Part shown: positions 1 through 7,745 of the stretch, piece after piece
How the letters are laid out: each line of letters starts with the position of its first letter
Position numbering within the stretch: the stretch's first letter is position 1
Assembly: GCA_010027915.1 (NCBI GenBank)
Contig: RGUG01000028.1
Location: 1 to 10,169 of the forward strand
DNA from: a bacterium
GTDB taxonomy: Bacteria; Margulisbacteria; Marinamargulisbacteria; SXXA01
DNA: 10,169 nt
Direction of reading: 5' to 3'
Translations under genes and position numbers: made by a program
Notes under the pieces: generated by a model
Told to the model about the DNA's origin: nothing
Seen by the model: only the letters and a program-made list of their open reading frames with translations
Databases searched by the model: none

Positions 1-608
1 AGGGTGGGCTGGATTGGCACACGGGTCACATGAGTGGCTTGAATCGTTCCATCGTTCGGGGTACCCGACAGTAAGCCCGTCTATCCCAACCCGGTTGATT
101 GTCTCCACCTCTCTGCCTGCTCACTGCGATCCCAAGGGGTGATATTCAGGCTGACCCATGCCGTATCGCCTTATGTCAACGCAAGCAAGCGGTGGCAAAA
201 TCGACACCGTTGGTCTTATCTGGGCTCGGATCCCCGCCGCTTGACCGGCCATGCGTCGATCCTCAATCAAAGGCCCTTCCAACCTTGGTTCACTCACCTT
301 GTGCCACTGCCCAAGTAGGATTGTGCTAAACAGTGAGTCCCTGTTTATCTTGTCTGACATCCGATTCTTTCCTCGTTCCTTTACCTTTTTTAACCCCCCT
401 TGAGTCTATTCGGTTTTCATCCGTTTACCACGTTGTATCTGACTCCTTATTTCATGGCATGTTGCCCCCTTTTTTTGTTGCGGATCATTCATTGGATCAC
501 TGTCTCTTGTTTTGAGATGGTTTATAGCGGTCTTTTTTTTATTGTCTGATGCGACCAATCGGTACGGATAGACACAAGGGCTGATTTGATTGTGGTCACC
601 AATAAGGC

Positions 609-638
609 AAACGCCTGAACCCCATCAGGCCCGTTTTT
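609..638 (+). terminator. Terminator-like hairpin followed by a T run
   Basis: CCTGA (614-618) pairs with TCAGG (625-629) around a six-base loop. AAACG (609-613) can pair with CGTTT (632-636), leaving two C bulged, and the T run 634-638 closes the structure. This resembles an imperfect rho-independent terminator read on the + strand, which would end a transcript coming from bases 1-600 or from a gene outside the window. The stem is short and bulged, and no gene upstream is recognised, so its role is uncertain. Confidence 0.4.
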
Positions 639-640
639 CA

Positions 641-684
641 CGGGGTAAAAGCAGCCAGCGACCACTCACCCAACGATTACCCCG
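641..684. repeat. Perfect 8-bp inverted repeat (CGGGGTAA / TTACCCCG)
   Basis: CGGGGTAA at 641-648 is repeated in inverted form as TTACCCCG at 677-684, with a 28-base spacer. A following GGGG (693-696) can pair either with the right arm or with CCCC at 703-706, so three mutually exclusive short pairings are possible. It could be a binding site or part of a structured RNA. It lies well upstream of the proposed gyrB promoter and has no clear function. Confidence 0.35.
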
Positions 685-1050
685 AATTGCAAGGGGTTGA
701 TGCCCCATTTCACCATGATCCCCCTTTCTTTTTGCTCAATCGGGTGGCTTTTTTCAATCGATGACCGATGGGCCACCCAATCAAGCCCACGCTTAGGCGT
801 CTTCATGATCAAGTGGCGTCATGGGGACTTGCATTCTGCCACGGTGGGCATGCCACCACGCTGCCCGCTGAGCGATGGTCTTGCTGGGTCAGGGTGGCCG
901 TACCCACCAGACCCTCCCTTGCCACCGCCCTCTATGATCGGGCAACACCCATCCCCATTGGGCCGGAATGACCGTTTAGATGGCCATGTCATGGCAGCTG
1001 TCTTTGAACCCATCGGACTTGTTTTGACGTGTACTTTTTGGGGGCTTTCC

Positions 1051-1059
1051 TGGTATACT
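1051..1059 (+). promoter_or_regulatory. Extended -10 promoter for the gyrB operon
   Basis: TGG followed by TATACT (1054-1059) matches an extended -10 element (TGn plus five of six consensus bases). A TTGACG at 1024-1029 looks like a -35 box, but the gap to the -10 is 24 bases, too long for normal use. At the usual spacing the -35 is poor, which is typical of extended -10 promoters. Transcription would start near 1066, giving a leader of about 52 bases before the gyrB ATG. Gyrase promoters in several bacteria respond to DNA relaxation; whether this one does cannot be read from the sequence. Confidence 0.55.
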
Positions 1060-1108
1060 GGCCCCATTTGTACCATCACACCACCATTCCAACATGGTAT
1101 ATCGACCT

Positions 1109-1113
1109 AGGAG
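1109..1113 (+). promoter_or_regulatory. Ribosome binding site of gyrB
   Basis: AGGAG lies five bases before the ATG at 1119. It decides the start: the reading frame is open further upstream to a GTG at 1029, but that codon lies within the promoter region and the extra 30 residues do not belong to GyrB. The protein beginning at 1119 starts with the residues expected shortly before the conserved LEGLEAVRKRPGMYIG segment. Confidence 0.8.
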
Positions 1114-1118
1114 TACCC

Positions 1119-3101
1119 ATGAGTCAAAATTACGTTGCAGACGACATTAAGGTTTTAGAAGGATTAGAAGCCGTTCGAAAGCGGCCGGGTATGTACATCG
1201 GCTCCACAGGCAAAGCTGGATTGAACCATTTGGTCTTTGAAGTCGTCGACAACAGCATTGATGAAGCCATGGCCGGCCATTGCAACACCGTATCGGTGAT
1301 CATCGAACCCGACCAAATTGTCACCGTGATTGACAATGGACGGGGGATTCCGATTGATACCCACAAAGAAAAAGGGTTGCCCGCTGTTGAGGTGGTCATG
1401 ACCACCCTACACGCAGGGGGTAAGTTCGAAGGAAAAGGATACAAAGTATCAGGTGGGCTCCATGGGGTGGGGGTATCCGTGGTCAATGCGTTGGCCGAAT
1501 GGCTAACCGTCGAAGTCAAACGAGATGGTAAGCGCTATACCCAACGGTACCAAAAAGGCATCCCTGATCACCTTGTAGGGGTGACCGAATCCTATGGCGG
1601 GTCCGATCGGGGGACCATCATACGATTCAAGCCGGATGCCACCATCTTTGATGACATCGACTTTTCAGCGGATGTCATTGACCACCGCTTGCGGGAATTG
1701 GCTTTTTTAAACCGAGGGGTTCGTATTTTATTTGAAGACCGTCGGGGAGAAGAGCCCTATACCCAAACCTATCAATTCGATGGGGGGATTCAATCGTATG
1801 TTACCCACATCAATGATGCCAAAGAACCACTCTTTAACCCGCCTATCTATTTACACAATGAACGCGATTTATACGAAGTCGAAATCGCCATTCAATATGT
1901 CAATGACTACTACGATGAGCAAGTGGTGTCATTTGCCAATAACATCCGTACCAAAGAAGGGGGAACCCACGTGGCGGGGTTTCGGTCGGCCTTAACACGG
2001 GTCATGAATAACTTTGCCAAAAAATACGACTTAATCAAAGATAAATCGGACATGTTATCGGGCAATGACTTACGAGAAGGGTTATCGGTGGTGATCAGTG
2101 TCAAACTACGAAACCCACAGTTTGAAGGGCAAACCAAAACCAAATTGGGCAATTCAGAAGTCAAAGGCATTGTTGATTCCATGGTCGATGAGGGGCTGTC
2201 TAATTTTGTTGAAACCAACCCCAAAGTGGCCCGTGCCATTATTAACAAGGCCCTCATTGCCCAACGGGTCCGTGAAGCCACCCGAAAAGCCCAAGAATTG
2301 GCCCGTCGCAAAACCAGCCTTGAATCCACCACCCTCCCCGGTAAATTGGCCGACTGTTCAGACCGTGACCCCGCCAATTGTGAGGTCTTTTTGGTAGAGG
2401 GCGATTCGGCTGGTGGGTCCGCCAAGCAAGGACGAGACCGGAACTTTCAGGCCATCCTTCCCTTGCGGGGGAAAGTACTTAACGTCGAAAAAGCACGCCT
2501 GGACAAGATTTTAGCCAATGAAGAAATCCGCAACCTTATCACCGCCATTGGGCCTGAAGCCATTTCAGGGTTGCGTGAGGCGACCACCTTTGAACTGGAT
2601 GCCACCGATGACGGGTCCAGTACCGACGCCTCGATTCAGGCCGTTTTGAGCAAGCTGCGATACCACAAAATTGTGATCATGACGGATGCAGACGTGGATG
2701 GGGCCCATATTCGCACCTTGTTGTTAACCTTTTTCTTTCGTCACGCCAGAGAAATCATCGAAGCGGGGGCCCTGTATATCGCCCAACCCCCTTTGTATTT
2801 GGTTAAAAAAGGATCCAGCAAACGGTATATTTACAACGAGCGGGCCTTGGAAGCCTATCTCACCGAGATTGGACGCGACACCCATGTGGGTATCCAGCGC
2901 TATAAAGGGTTGGGGGAAATGAACCCCGATCAATTGTGGGAAACCACCATGGACCCGGACAAACGAACCCTCTTGCAAGTGACGCTGGAAGATGCAGAAG
3001 CCGCCGACGATATTTTTACGGTCTTAATGGGTAACAAAGTGGACCCGCGCAAAGCCTTTATCGAAAAGTACGCCAAAACCGTCCGCTGGATTGATGTATA
3101 A
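1119..3101 (+). CDS. gyrB: DNA gyrase subunit B
   Basis: ATPase subunit of DNA gyrase, the cytoplasmic type II topoisomerase that uses ATP to introduce negative supercoils together with GyrA. The 660-residue product has an N-terminal GHKL ATPase domain: catalytic Glu41 and Asn45 in FEVVDNSIDEA, DNGRGIP at 72-78, GGLHGVG at 112-118. The transducer domain carries the ATP-contacting loop QTKTK (338-342). The TOPRIM domain shows EGDSA (427-431) and DADVD (523-527), which hold the catalytic Mg2+, and the C-terminal QRYKGLGEMN (593-602) contacts GyrA. The 170-residue insertion of E. coli GyrB is absent, as in most phyla. Between residues 480 and 510 there is an extra loop of roughly 23 residues compared with common GyrB sequences. 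ParE is the alternative, but adjacency to a gyrA with a GyrA-box argues for gyrase. gyrA follows after 15 bases, implying one operon. Confidence 0.97.
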   Translation: MSQNYVADDIKVLEGLEAVRKRPGMYIGSTGKAGLNHLVFEVVDNSIDEAMAGHCNTVSVIIEPDQIVTVIDNGRGIPIDTHKEKGLPAVEVVMTTLHAGGKFEGKGYKVSGGLHGVGVSVVNALAEWLTVEVKRDGKRYTQRYQKGIPDHLVGVTESYGGSDRGTIIRFKPDATIFDDIDFSADVIDHRLRELAFLNRGVRILFEDRRGEEPYTQTYQFDGGIQSYVTHINDAKEPLFNPPIYLHNERDLYEVEIAIQYVNDYYDEQVVSFANNIRTKEGGTHVAGFRSALTRVMNNFAKKYDLIKDKSDMLSGNDLREGLSVVISVKLRNPQFEGQTKTKLGNSEVKGIVDSMVDEGLSNFVETNPKVARAIINKALIAQRVREATRKAQELARRKTSLESTTLPGKLADCSDRDPANCEVFLVEGDSAGGSAKQGRDRNFQAILPLRGKVLNVEKARLDKILANEEIRNLITAIGPEAISGLREATTFELDATDDGSSTDASIQAVLSKLRYHKIVIMTDADVDGAHIRTLLLTFFFRHAREIIEAGALYIAQPPLYLVKKGSSKRYIYNERALEAYLTEIGRDTHVGIQRYKGLGEMNPDQLWETTMDPDKRTLLQVTLEDAEAADDIFTVLMGNKVDPRKAFIEKYAKTVRWIDV

Positions 3102-3103
3102 CG

Positions 3104-3109
3104 AAAGGA
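3104..3109 (+). promoter_or_regulatory. Ribosome binding site of gyrA
   Basis: AAAGGA between the gyrB stop (3099-3101) and the gyrA ATG (3117), with a spacing of seven bases. It gives gyrA its own initiation signal inside the gyrBA message, unlike the genes downstream. Confidence 0.7.
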
Positions 3110-3116
3110 CATCACG

Positions 3117-5639
3117 ATGACCGATACCCCCTCCCTATTTGACCCGCCGGTTGACCCACCTCAAGACCCGTCGTTGCCGGCCACCACGCAACAAATTGCC
3201 CCGATTGATATCAACGTTGAAATGAAAAATGCGTATTTGGAATACGCCATGTCCGTTATTGTGGGCCGGGCCTTACCCGATGTGAGAGATGGGCTCAAAC
3301 CGGTTCACCGACGCATTTTGTATAGCATGTATGAAAGTGGCTACACCGCCACCCGAGCCTACAAAAAATGTGCCCGTATCGTGGGTGACGTATTGGGTCG
3401 CTACCATCCCCACGGAGATAGTTCGGTATATGATGCCTTGGTCCGTTTGGCCCAGGACTTTTCCGTGCGATACCCCTTGATTGATGGGCAAGGTAACTAT
3501 GGGTCCATTGACGGCGACAATGCCGCCGCCATGCGGTATACCGAAGCCCGTATGTCAAAAATGGCCATGTCTTTATTAGAGGATATCGACAAAGATACCG
3601 TGGACTTTGGCCCTAATTTTGACGAATCACTCGAAGAACCCAAGGTGTTGCCAGCCCGGGTGCCCACCTTGCTACTCAATGGCTCATCGGGTATTGCCGT
3701 GGGTATGGCCACCAACATCCCCCCGCATCATTTGGGTGAGCTGGTGGATGGCATTTGTGCCATGATCGATCAGCCGGACATCACCACCCAGGAACTGATG
3801 ACCCATATTCAAGGGCCTGATTTTCCGACCGCTGCCATCATCTGTGGCCAAGAGGGGATTCGGCAAGCCTATGAAACCGGTCGGGGCATTATTACCGTTC
3901 GCAGCCGGGTGAGTATCGAAGAAAGCAAGAAAAAAGGTAAAACCGCCATCATTGTGCATGAAATTCCCTTTCAGACCAACAAGGCCAACCTCATCATCAA
4001 AATTGCGGAATTGGTACAAGAAAAAAAGATCCCCGATATCACCGATTTGCGGGATGAATCAGACCGAAAAGGGTTGCGTATTTATATCGAACTGAAGCGG
4101 GATGCCAATCCGGATGTGGTGTTAAACCAATTATTCAAACACACCCCTTTACAATCCAGTTTTGGCATTAACATGGTGGCGTTGGTCAACGGGGTGCCCC
4201 GTACCTTATCGCTGAAGTCTATCTTGGAATACTACATCGAGCATCGCAAGGAAGTGGTGGTGCGTCGCACCACGTTTGACCTCAAAAAAGCAAAAGAACG
4301 GCTTCATTTGCTCGAAGGGTTCCGTATTGCACTCTCCCATTTGGATGCGGTCATTGCCCTGATTAGGGGGTCTGCCACCGTTGATGATGCCCGTCAAGGC
4401 CTTCAAACCCAGTTTGGGCTCACTGAAATCCAATCATCGGCCATTCTTGAGATGCGCCTGCAACGACTGACCGGTTTGGAACGGGATAAAATCGAAGCCG
4501 AATATGCGGAAATTACCCAACGCATTGCCGATTTGGAACATTTATTGGCCACCCCTGCCCGTATTAACCAATTGATCAAAGACGAACACATCGAAATGAA
4601 AGAACGATTTGGCGACGAACGCCGAACCGAGATCGGTCCGTCTGTAGACGCCATGGACATTGAAGACCTCATTCCAGATGAACAGGTGGCGGTACTGATT
4701 TCAAAACAGGGGTTTGTCAAACGACTTCCTATTTCTCAGTTTCGGAGTCAGCTCCGAGGGGGGCGGGGGGTCAACTCCATGTCGACCCGGGATGAGGATT
4801 CGGTGGAGCATATTTTTGTTACCCGCAATTTGGCGTATTTACTCTGTTTTACCAGCCGAGGCAGGGTATTTAAAATCAAAGTGTATCAAGTGCCCGAAGC
4901 CTCCAAACAAAGCAAAGGCATTTCGGTGGCCCACTTCTTGAATTTAGAAGAGGGGGAATCCCTCACCACCACCATCCCCGTGGATGAATTCGAAAGCGAT
5001 GCCTTTTTGTTTATGACCACCCGACAAGGCATCATCAAAAAAACCCCGCTTGAAGATTTTAAGCATTTTAAAAACCGGCCCATTATTGCCATTGTATTGG
5101 ATGATCAAGATGAACTGCGCTGGGTTCAACGTACCACCGGGCATCGAGACGTGGTGTTGGTCACATCCAATGGGATGGTGATTCGATTCGACGAGGAGCA
5201 AGTACGTCCCACCGGACGGGCCTCTCGAGGGGTCAAAGGTATCAACATCAAGCCCGATGATCGATTGGTATCCATGGATGTCATTGATCATGATGAAACC
5301 AATCTTCATCTGTTGATTATCACCCGGTTTGGGTATGGCAAAAACATTAAAGTGGGGGAATTTAAATGTCAAAAACGAGGTGGTATTGGGGTCAAATGTC
5401 TCAAATTCAGAAAAACCATTAAAGGCGATTCGGTGACCGCGGCGTTGATTGCCAAAAAAGAGCATGAAATCATGGTGGTCAGCAAAGACGGTACCATTTG
5501 CAGGCAAAAAATTGCGTCCATTTCAGTTCAAAAAAGAGAGTCCCAAGGGGTTAAAATCATGAAGTTGGATAGCCGAGATGAGGTGATCGCCATGACTGAA
5601 GTCATGGAGGATCGTACCCAAATGGAATTGGAACTATAA
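3117..5639 (+). CDS. gyrA: DNA gyrase subunit A
   Basis: DNA breakage-reunion subunit of gyrase, 840 residues. The winged-helix domain includes the conserved block from about residue 40 ([20 protein letters not shown]). The catalytic Tyr141, which forms the covalent bond to the cut DNA, sits in MRYTEARM. The region equivalent to the quinolone-resistance segment reads [10 protein letters not shown], with Ser102 and Asp106 at the positions of E. coli Ser83 and Asp87, the usual sensitive state. The C-terminal half forms the DNA-wrapping beta-pinwheel, and the GyrA-box is QLRGGRG (545-551), close to consensus. This marks it as GyrA rather than ParC, which lacks an intact box. The first 27 or so residues are a proline-rich extension relative to E. 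coli GyrA (offset 19 residues at the active site). It is the second gene of the gyrBA operon, and a MoxR gene starts 3 bases after its TAA. Confidence 0.97.
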   Translation: MTDTPSLFDPPVDPPQDPSLPATTQQIAPIDINVEMKNAYLEYAMSVIVGRALPDVRDGLKPVHRRILYSMYESGYTATRAYKKCARIVGDVLGRYHPHGDSSVYDALVRLAQDFSVRYPLIDGQGNYGSIDGDNAAAMRYTEARMSKMAMSLLEDIDKDTVDFGPNFDESLEEPKVLPARVPTLLLNGSSGIAVGMATNIPPHHLGELVDGICAMIDQPDITTQELMTHIQGPDFPTAAIICGQEGIRQAYETGRGIITVRSRVSIEESKKKGKTAIIVHEIPFQTNKANLIIKIAELVQEKKIPDITDLRDESDRKGLRIYIELKRDANPDVVLNQLFKHTPLQSSFGINMVALVNGVPRTLSLKSILEYYIEHRKEVVVRRTTFDLKKAKERLHLLEGFRIALSHLDAVIALIRGSATVDDARQGLQTQFGLTEIQSSAILEMRLQRLTGLERDKIEAEYAEITQRIADLEHLLATPARINQLIKDEHIEMKERFGDERRTEIGPSVDAMDIEDLIPDEQVAVLISKQGFVKRLPISQFRSQLRGGRGVNSMSTRDEDSVEHIFVTRNLAYLLCFTSRGRVFKIKVYQVPEASKQSKGISVAHFLNLEEGESLTTTIPVDEFESDAFLFMTTRQGIIKKTPLEDFKHFKNRPIIAIVLDDQDELRWVQRTTGHRDVVLVTSNGMVIRFDEEQVRPTGRASRGVKGINIKPDDRLVSMDVIDHDETNLHLLIITRFGYGKNIKVGEFKCQKRGGIGVKCLKFRKTIKGDSVTAALIAKKEHEIMVVSKDGTICRQKIASISVQKRESQGVKIMKLDSRDEVIAMTEVMEDRTQMELEL
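5590..5607 (+). repeat. Perfect 7-bp hairpin within the 3' end of gyrA
   Basis: CCATGAC and GTCATGG flank the four-base loop TGAA, ending 29 bases before the gyrA stop codon. No T run follows, so it is not an intrinsic terminator. It could stabilise or mark the mRNA between the gyrase and Bat-type halves of the message, or it may be a chance result of the two Met codons it includes. Confidence 0.35.
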
Positions 5640-5642
5640 CCC

Positions 5643-6977
5643 GTGATGGTCTCGGTCCCACCTGGCGATCCCCCTTATGGGCCTGAACCTGGGGGCCACG
5701 ATGGGGCCCCATTCCCACCTGTTGTCCCCCTTGATACACCCAGCAGAGACCCCCATGACGAGGCGGGTCTCCCCATTCCCTCCCTAGCGGTCATGGCACC
5801 TGACGAAGAAAGGCACGCCACCAACCCGGGTCCTTTTTTTTACGACACTGGGCAGATCGCCCATTCAATGTCGCCCCATTCCACCCCCGCCATGCAGGAC
5901 GATCTGGCGTCGCATCAGGACGTGGATCCCACTCAGTATCGGGACACACCGCAACAGACCCTCCGTCCCACCTCTTCTTTTTTCTTTGGGACCCCCTTGT
6001 CCGATTCCCCCTCATCCCTCCCTACCGATGCGGTTGACCCTGACTGGGCCCTTTCGATCATGACGGCCTGCGACCAATGGGTGATCGGTCAAGGACACAC
6101 CCTTCGATTGTTGTGGCATGCTGTGTTGGCCGGGGGCCATGTCCTGATTCAAGGCCCATCCGGAACCGGTAAATCCATGGTGTGTCATACCTTGCTGACC
6201 CTTTTGGGGTTACCCTCCCACCATCTGCCTTTGACCGCTGACTTATCACCCAAAGACTTGATCGGGTCGGTGGCATACAACCCCACGCAACATACCTGGG
6301 ACCCTATCGTGGGACCACTGTTTACCCATGCGGTGTTAGTCGATGATATTAACCGAGCACCCGGCACTGTTCAGAGTGCCTTGTTAACGGCCATGTCGGA
6401 CCGAACCCTTGTCATTGGTCCCCACACCATTCCTTTGCCCCACCCCTTTGTGGTGTTGGGGACCCAAACCCCCGATCAGGATGGCACCTATCCCCTTTGT
6501 CAGTCCTTGATGGATCGCTGGATGATTAGCCTGCCCATGGGGTACCCCTCGATGGATGCCGAACAACAACTTGTCACGCAATGGTTTAATCCTGCTTCGC
6601 TTCCTGTTCCGATCACCACGCCGGACCACTTGGCCCTGGCACAATCCATCGTGGCCAAGGTCTACATTGACGATCGCTTGATTCAATCCATCATTCAATT
6701 GGTCACGGCCACACGGCGTCCTGATACCCTTCGCCTGTCTCATTTGGCCCCCTTAATCGAACAAGGGGCATCGATCAGGGCCTCCCACGCTTTGGTTGCC
6801 ATGGCCAAAGCCACTGCATGGTGTGACCATCGTACTTATGTCATCCCAGACGATATCAAAGCCGTCGTCAAGCCGGTACTGCGTCATCGGGTGACCCTTC
6901 GCTATGACGCACACGCCCAAGCCATCACCCCTGACCTATTGATTGATCAATTGATGGCAGGGCTACCCATTTTATAA
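5643..6977 (+). CDS. MoxR-family AAA+ ATPase with proline-rich N-terminal extension
   Basis: Likely cytoplasmic MoxR ATPase, a chaperone-like AAA+ protein that works with VWA proteins encoded beside it. The 444-residue product begins with GTG (ATG at 5646 is an equal option). Residues 1 to about 130 are low-complexity and proline-rich, with no recognised domain. The core then matches MoxR: VIGQ at 147-150, Walker A GPSGTGKS 171-178, Walker B region LVDDINRAP 232-240, sensor-1 region LGTQTP 272-277, DGTYPL with Arg292 in MDRW as candidate arginine finger, and sensor-2 GASIRA with Arg379. Two key positions differ from the family: Asp235 replaces the catalytic Glu of DEINRAP, and Thr276 replaces the sensor-1 Asn of ATQNP. 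ATPase activity may therefore be weak or altered (inference). Usual MoxR length is about 320 residues. A start at 6060 would remove too much of the core. The gene starts 3 bases after gyrA, with no clear Shine-Dalgarno. Confidence 0.88.
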   Translation: MMVSVPPGDPPYGPEPGGHDGAPFPPVVPLDTPSRDPHDEAGLPIPSLAVMAPDEERHATNPGPFFYDTGQIAHSMSPHSTPAMQDDLASHQDVDPTQYRDTPQQTLRPTSSFFFGTPLSDSPSSLPTDAVDPDWALSIMTACDQWVIGQGHTLRLLWHAVLAGGHVLIQGPSGTGKSMVCHTLLTLLGLPSHHLPLTADLSPKDLIGSVAYNPTQHTWDPIVGPLFTHAVLVDDINRAPGTVQSALLTAMSDRTLVIGPHTIPLPHPFVVLGTQTPDQDGTYPLCQSLMDRWMISLPMGYPSMDAEQQLVTQWFNPASLPVPITTPDHLALAQSIVAKVYIDDRLIQSIIQLVTATRRPDTLRLSHLAPLIEQGASIRASHALVAMAKATAWCDHRTYVIPDDIKAVVKPVLRHRVTLRYDAHAQAITPDLLIDQLMAGLPIL

Positions 6978-7745
6978 ATGCCATTGGACCGTGTCGACAT
7001 CCAGGCGATGTACCACCAAACCAAACAAGACGGGGAGCATGTGTTAGCAGGGTATGATCGTGCCACCTCCCGCTCATTTGAAAACGCTCCCACCCCACTG
7101 TTTAACTGGTTACAATCCCCGCGTACACTCAAAGTCAACATACTGTTGCATACATCCCCACACATGGGTACTGCCCAACATACCCGCATGACCCATATGG
7201 CGGCCCTTATCACATGGATTGCCACCTCATGGGACCACCACGTGGGTGCCACCCTAAGCCAAACGGGTACGACCTTGCCTTTTCAACCCCACTTTGTTCA
7301 GTCATTGCTTCATCATGCCCTGTCTCCCCGTCATGGGCCCCCGGCGTTGGATCCGTTGGACCGTTGCCTAACCGCCATGCATCGGGCCTATCCCGATCGA
7401 TGCGTGCTGGTCTTGCTATCTGACTTTATTGAGCCTAACTGGGAGTCCCCATTGTATGCCTTGTCCCAAACCCATTACGTCCTGCCGGTGGTGATCCATG
7501 ACCCCCCACCCGCACACTGGCCGGGTACCACTTTGCTGCCCGTCACCCATCCGGTGAGCGGGCATACCCAATGGGTCAACCCCCAAGATCCCCCCACGCG
7601 TGTGGCCATCCAACGTGCATGGGACACCCACACCAACCGATTGACCCAAACCTTTCGTTTGTGCCACCTCACCCCTCTTTATCTATGCCCGCATACCCCT
7701 TATCACACCATCTTGCTGCCCCCCAAACGGTGCGATCACCCATGA
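6978..7745 (+). CDS. Degenerate DUF58-like protein
   Basis: A 255-residue protein in the place where MoxR clusters carry a DUF58 protein. The second half fits the family: a strand ending in LLSDF (146-150) followed by EPNW, then HYVLPVVIHDP and a segment resembling the family's PETG turn (HPVSG, 191-195). The first half is eroded. The usual signature ending in GDDxRxIDW is missing apart from FNW (42-44). The VWA-like metal site DxSxS is replaced by HTSPH (58-62), so metal binding there is unlikely. It is short for DUF58 proteins (commonly near 300) and has no predicted membrane segment. Composition is striking: 23 His but only 3 Lys. Its ATG abuts the moxR stop (TAAATG), and its stop overlaps the next start (ATGA), so translation is probably coupled. 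The family's exact biochemical role is not known. The call rests on weak similarity plus position. Confidence 0.65.
   Translation: MPLDRVDIQAMYHQTKQDGEHVLAGYDRATSRSFENAPTPLFNWLQSPRTLKVNILLHTSPHMGTAQHTRMTHMAALITWIATSWDHHVGATLSQTGTTLPFQPHFVQSLLHHALSPRHGPPALDPLDRCLTAMHRAYPDRCVLVLLSDFIEPNWESPLYALSQTHYVLPVVIHDPPPAHWPGTTLLPVTHPVSGHTQWVNPQDPPTRVAIQRAWDTHTNRLTQTFRLCHLTPLYLCPHTPYHTILLPPKRCDHP

Larger units (their letters stand above)
1..1023. other. Long region with no recognisable gene upstream of gyrB
   Basis: No protein family, tRNA, rRNA, SRP RNA or RNase P RNA was recognised on either strand. Parts are strongly pyrimidine-rich on the + strand (about 350-540), including a run of eight T at 533-540 with no good stem before it. 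Several frames are open by chance-like lengths. Frame 1 is open from 43 to a TAG at 316-318 (91 codons, C-rich third positions, no good ATG). A 67-codon ATG frame at 768-971 has host-like codons but no Shine-Dalgarno and no recognised product. Two short frames at the very edge close with stops at 72-74 and 140-142, and either could be the tail of a gene outside the window. No DnaA-box cluster was found, so there is no support for an origin. Contents seen: the hairpin at 609-638, the inverted repeat at 641-684 and, just beyond the region, the gyrB promoter. Confidence 0.5.

Noticed and set aside
533..540. Run of eight T as an intrinsic terminator
   Set aside because: No stable stem directly precedes the run on the + strand.
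1..1023. Replication origin near gyrB
   Set aside because: No DnaA-box cluster or AT-rich unwinding element was seen, and dnaA/dnaN are not present.
697..1110. 137-codon open frame before gyrB
   Set aside because: Codon choice is unlike the real genes (many CCA), it runs through the gyrB promoter, and no family is recognised.
1029..1118. In-frame upstream GTG start for gyrB
   Set aside because: It overlaps the promoter, has no ribosome binding site and adds 30 residues absent from GyrB; ATG 1119 has AGGAG at good spacing.
1910..2425. Long minus-strand open frame within gyrB
   Set aside because: It is a shadow of the gyrB codons; no recognised product and no start signals.
4944..5507. 187-codon minus-strand open frame within gyrA
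   Set aside because: It is a shadow of gyrA codon bias, with no family similarity.
7571..7741. Upstream extension of the BatD-like protein
   Set aside because: It lies inside the DUF58-like gene and gives a Pro/His-rich stretch with no signal peptide; the ATGA overlap at 7742 is the better start.
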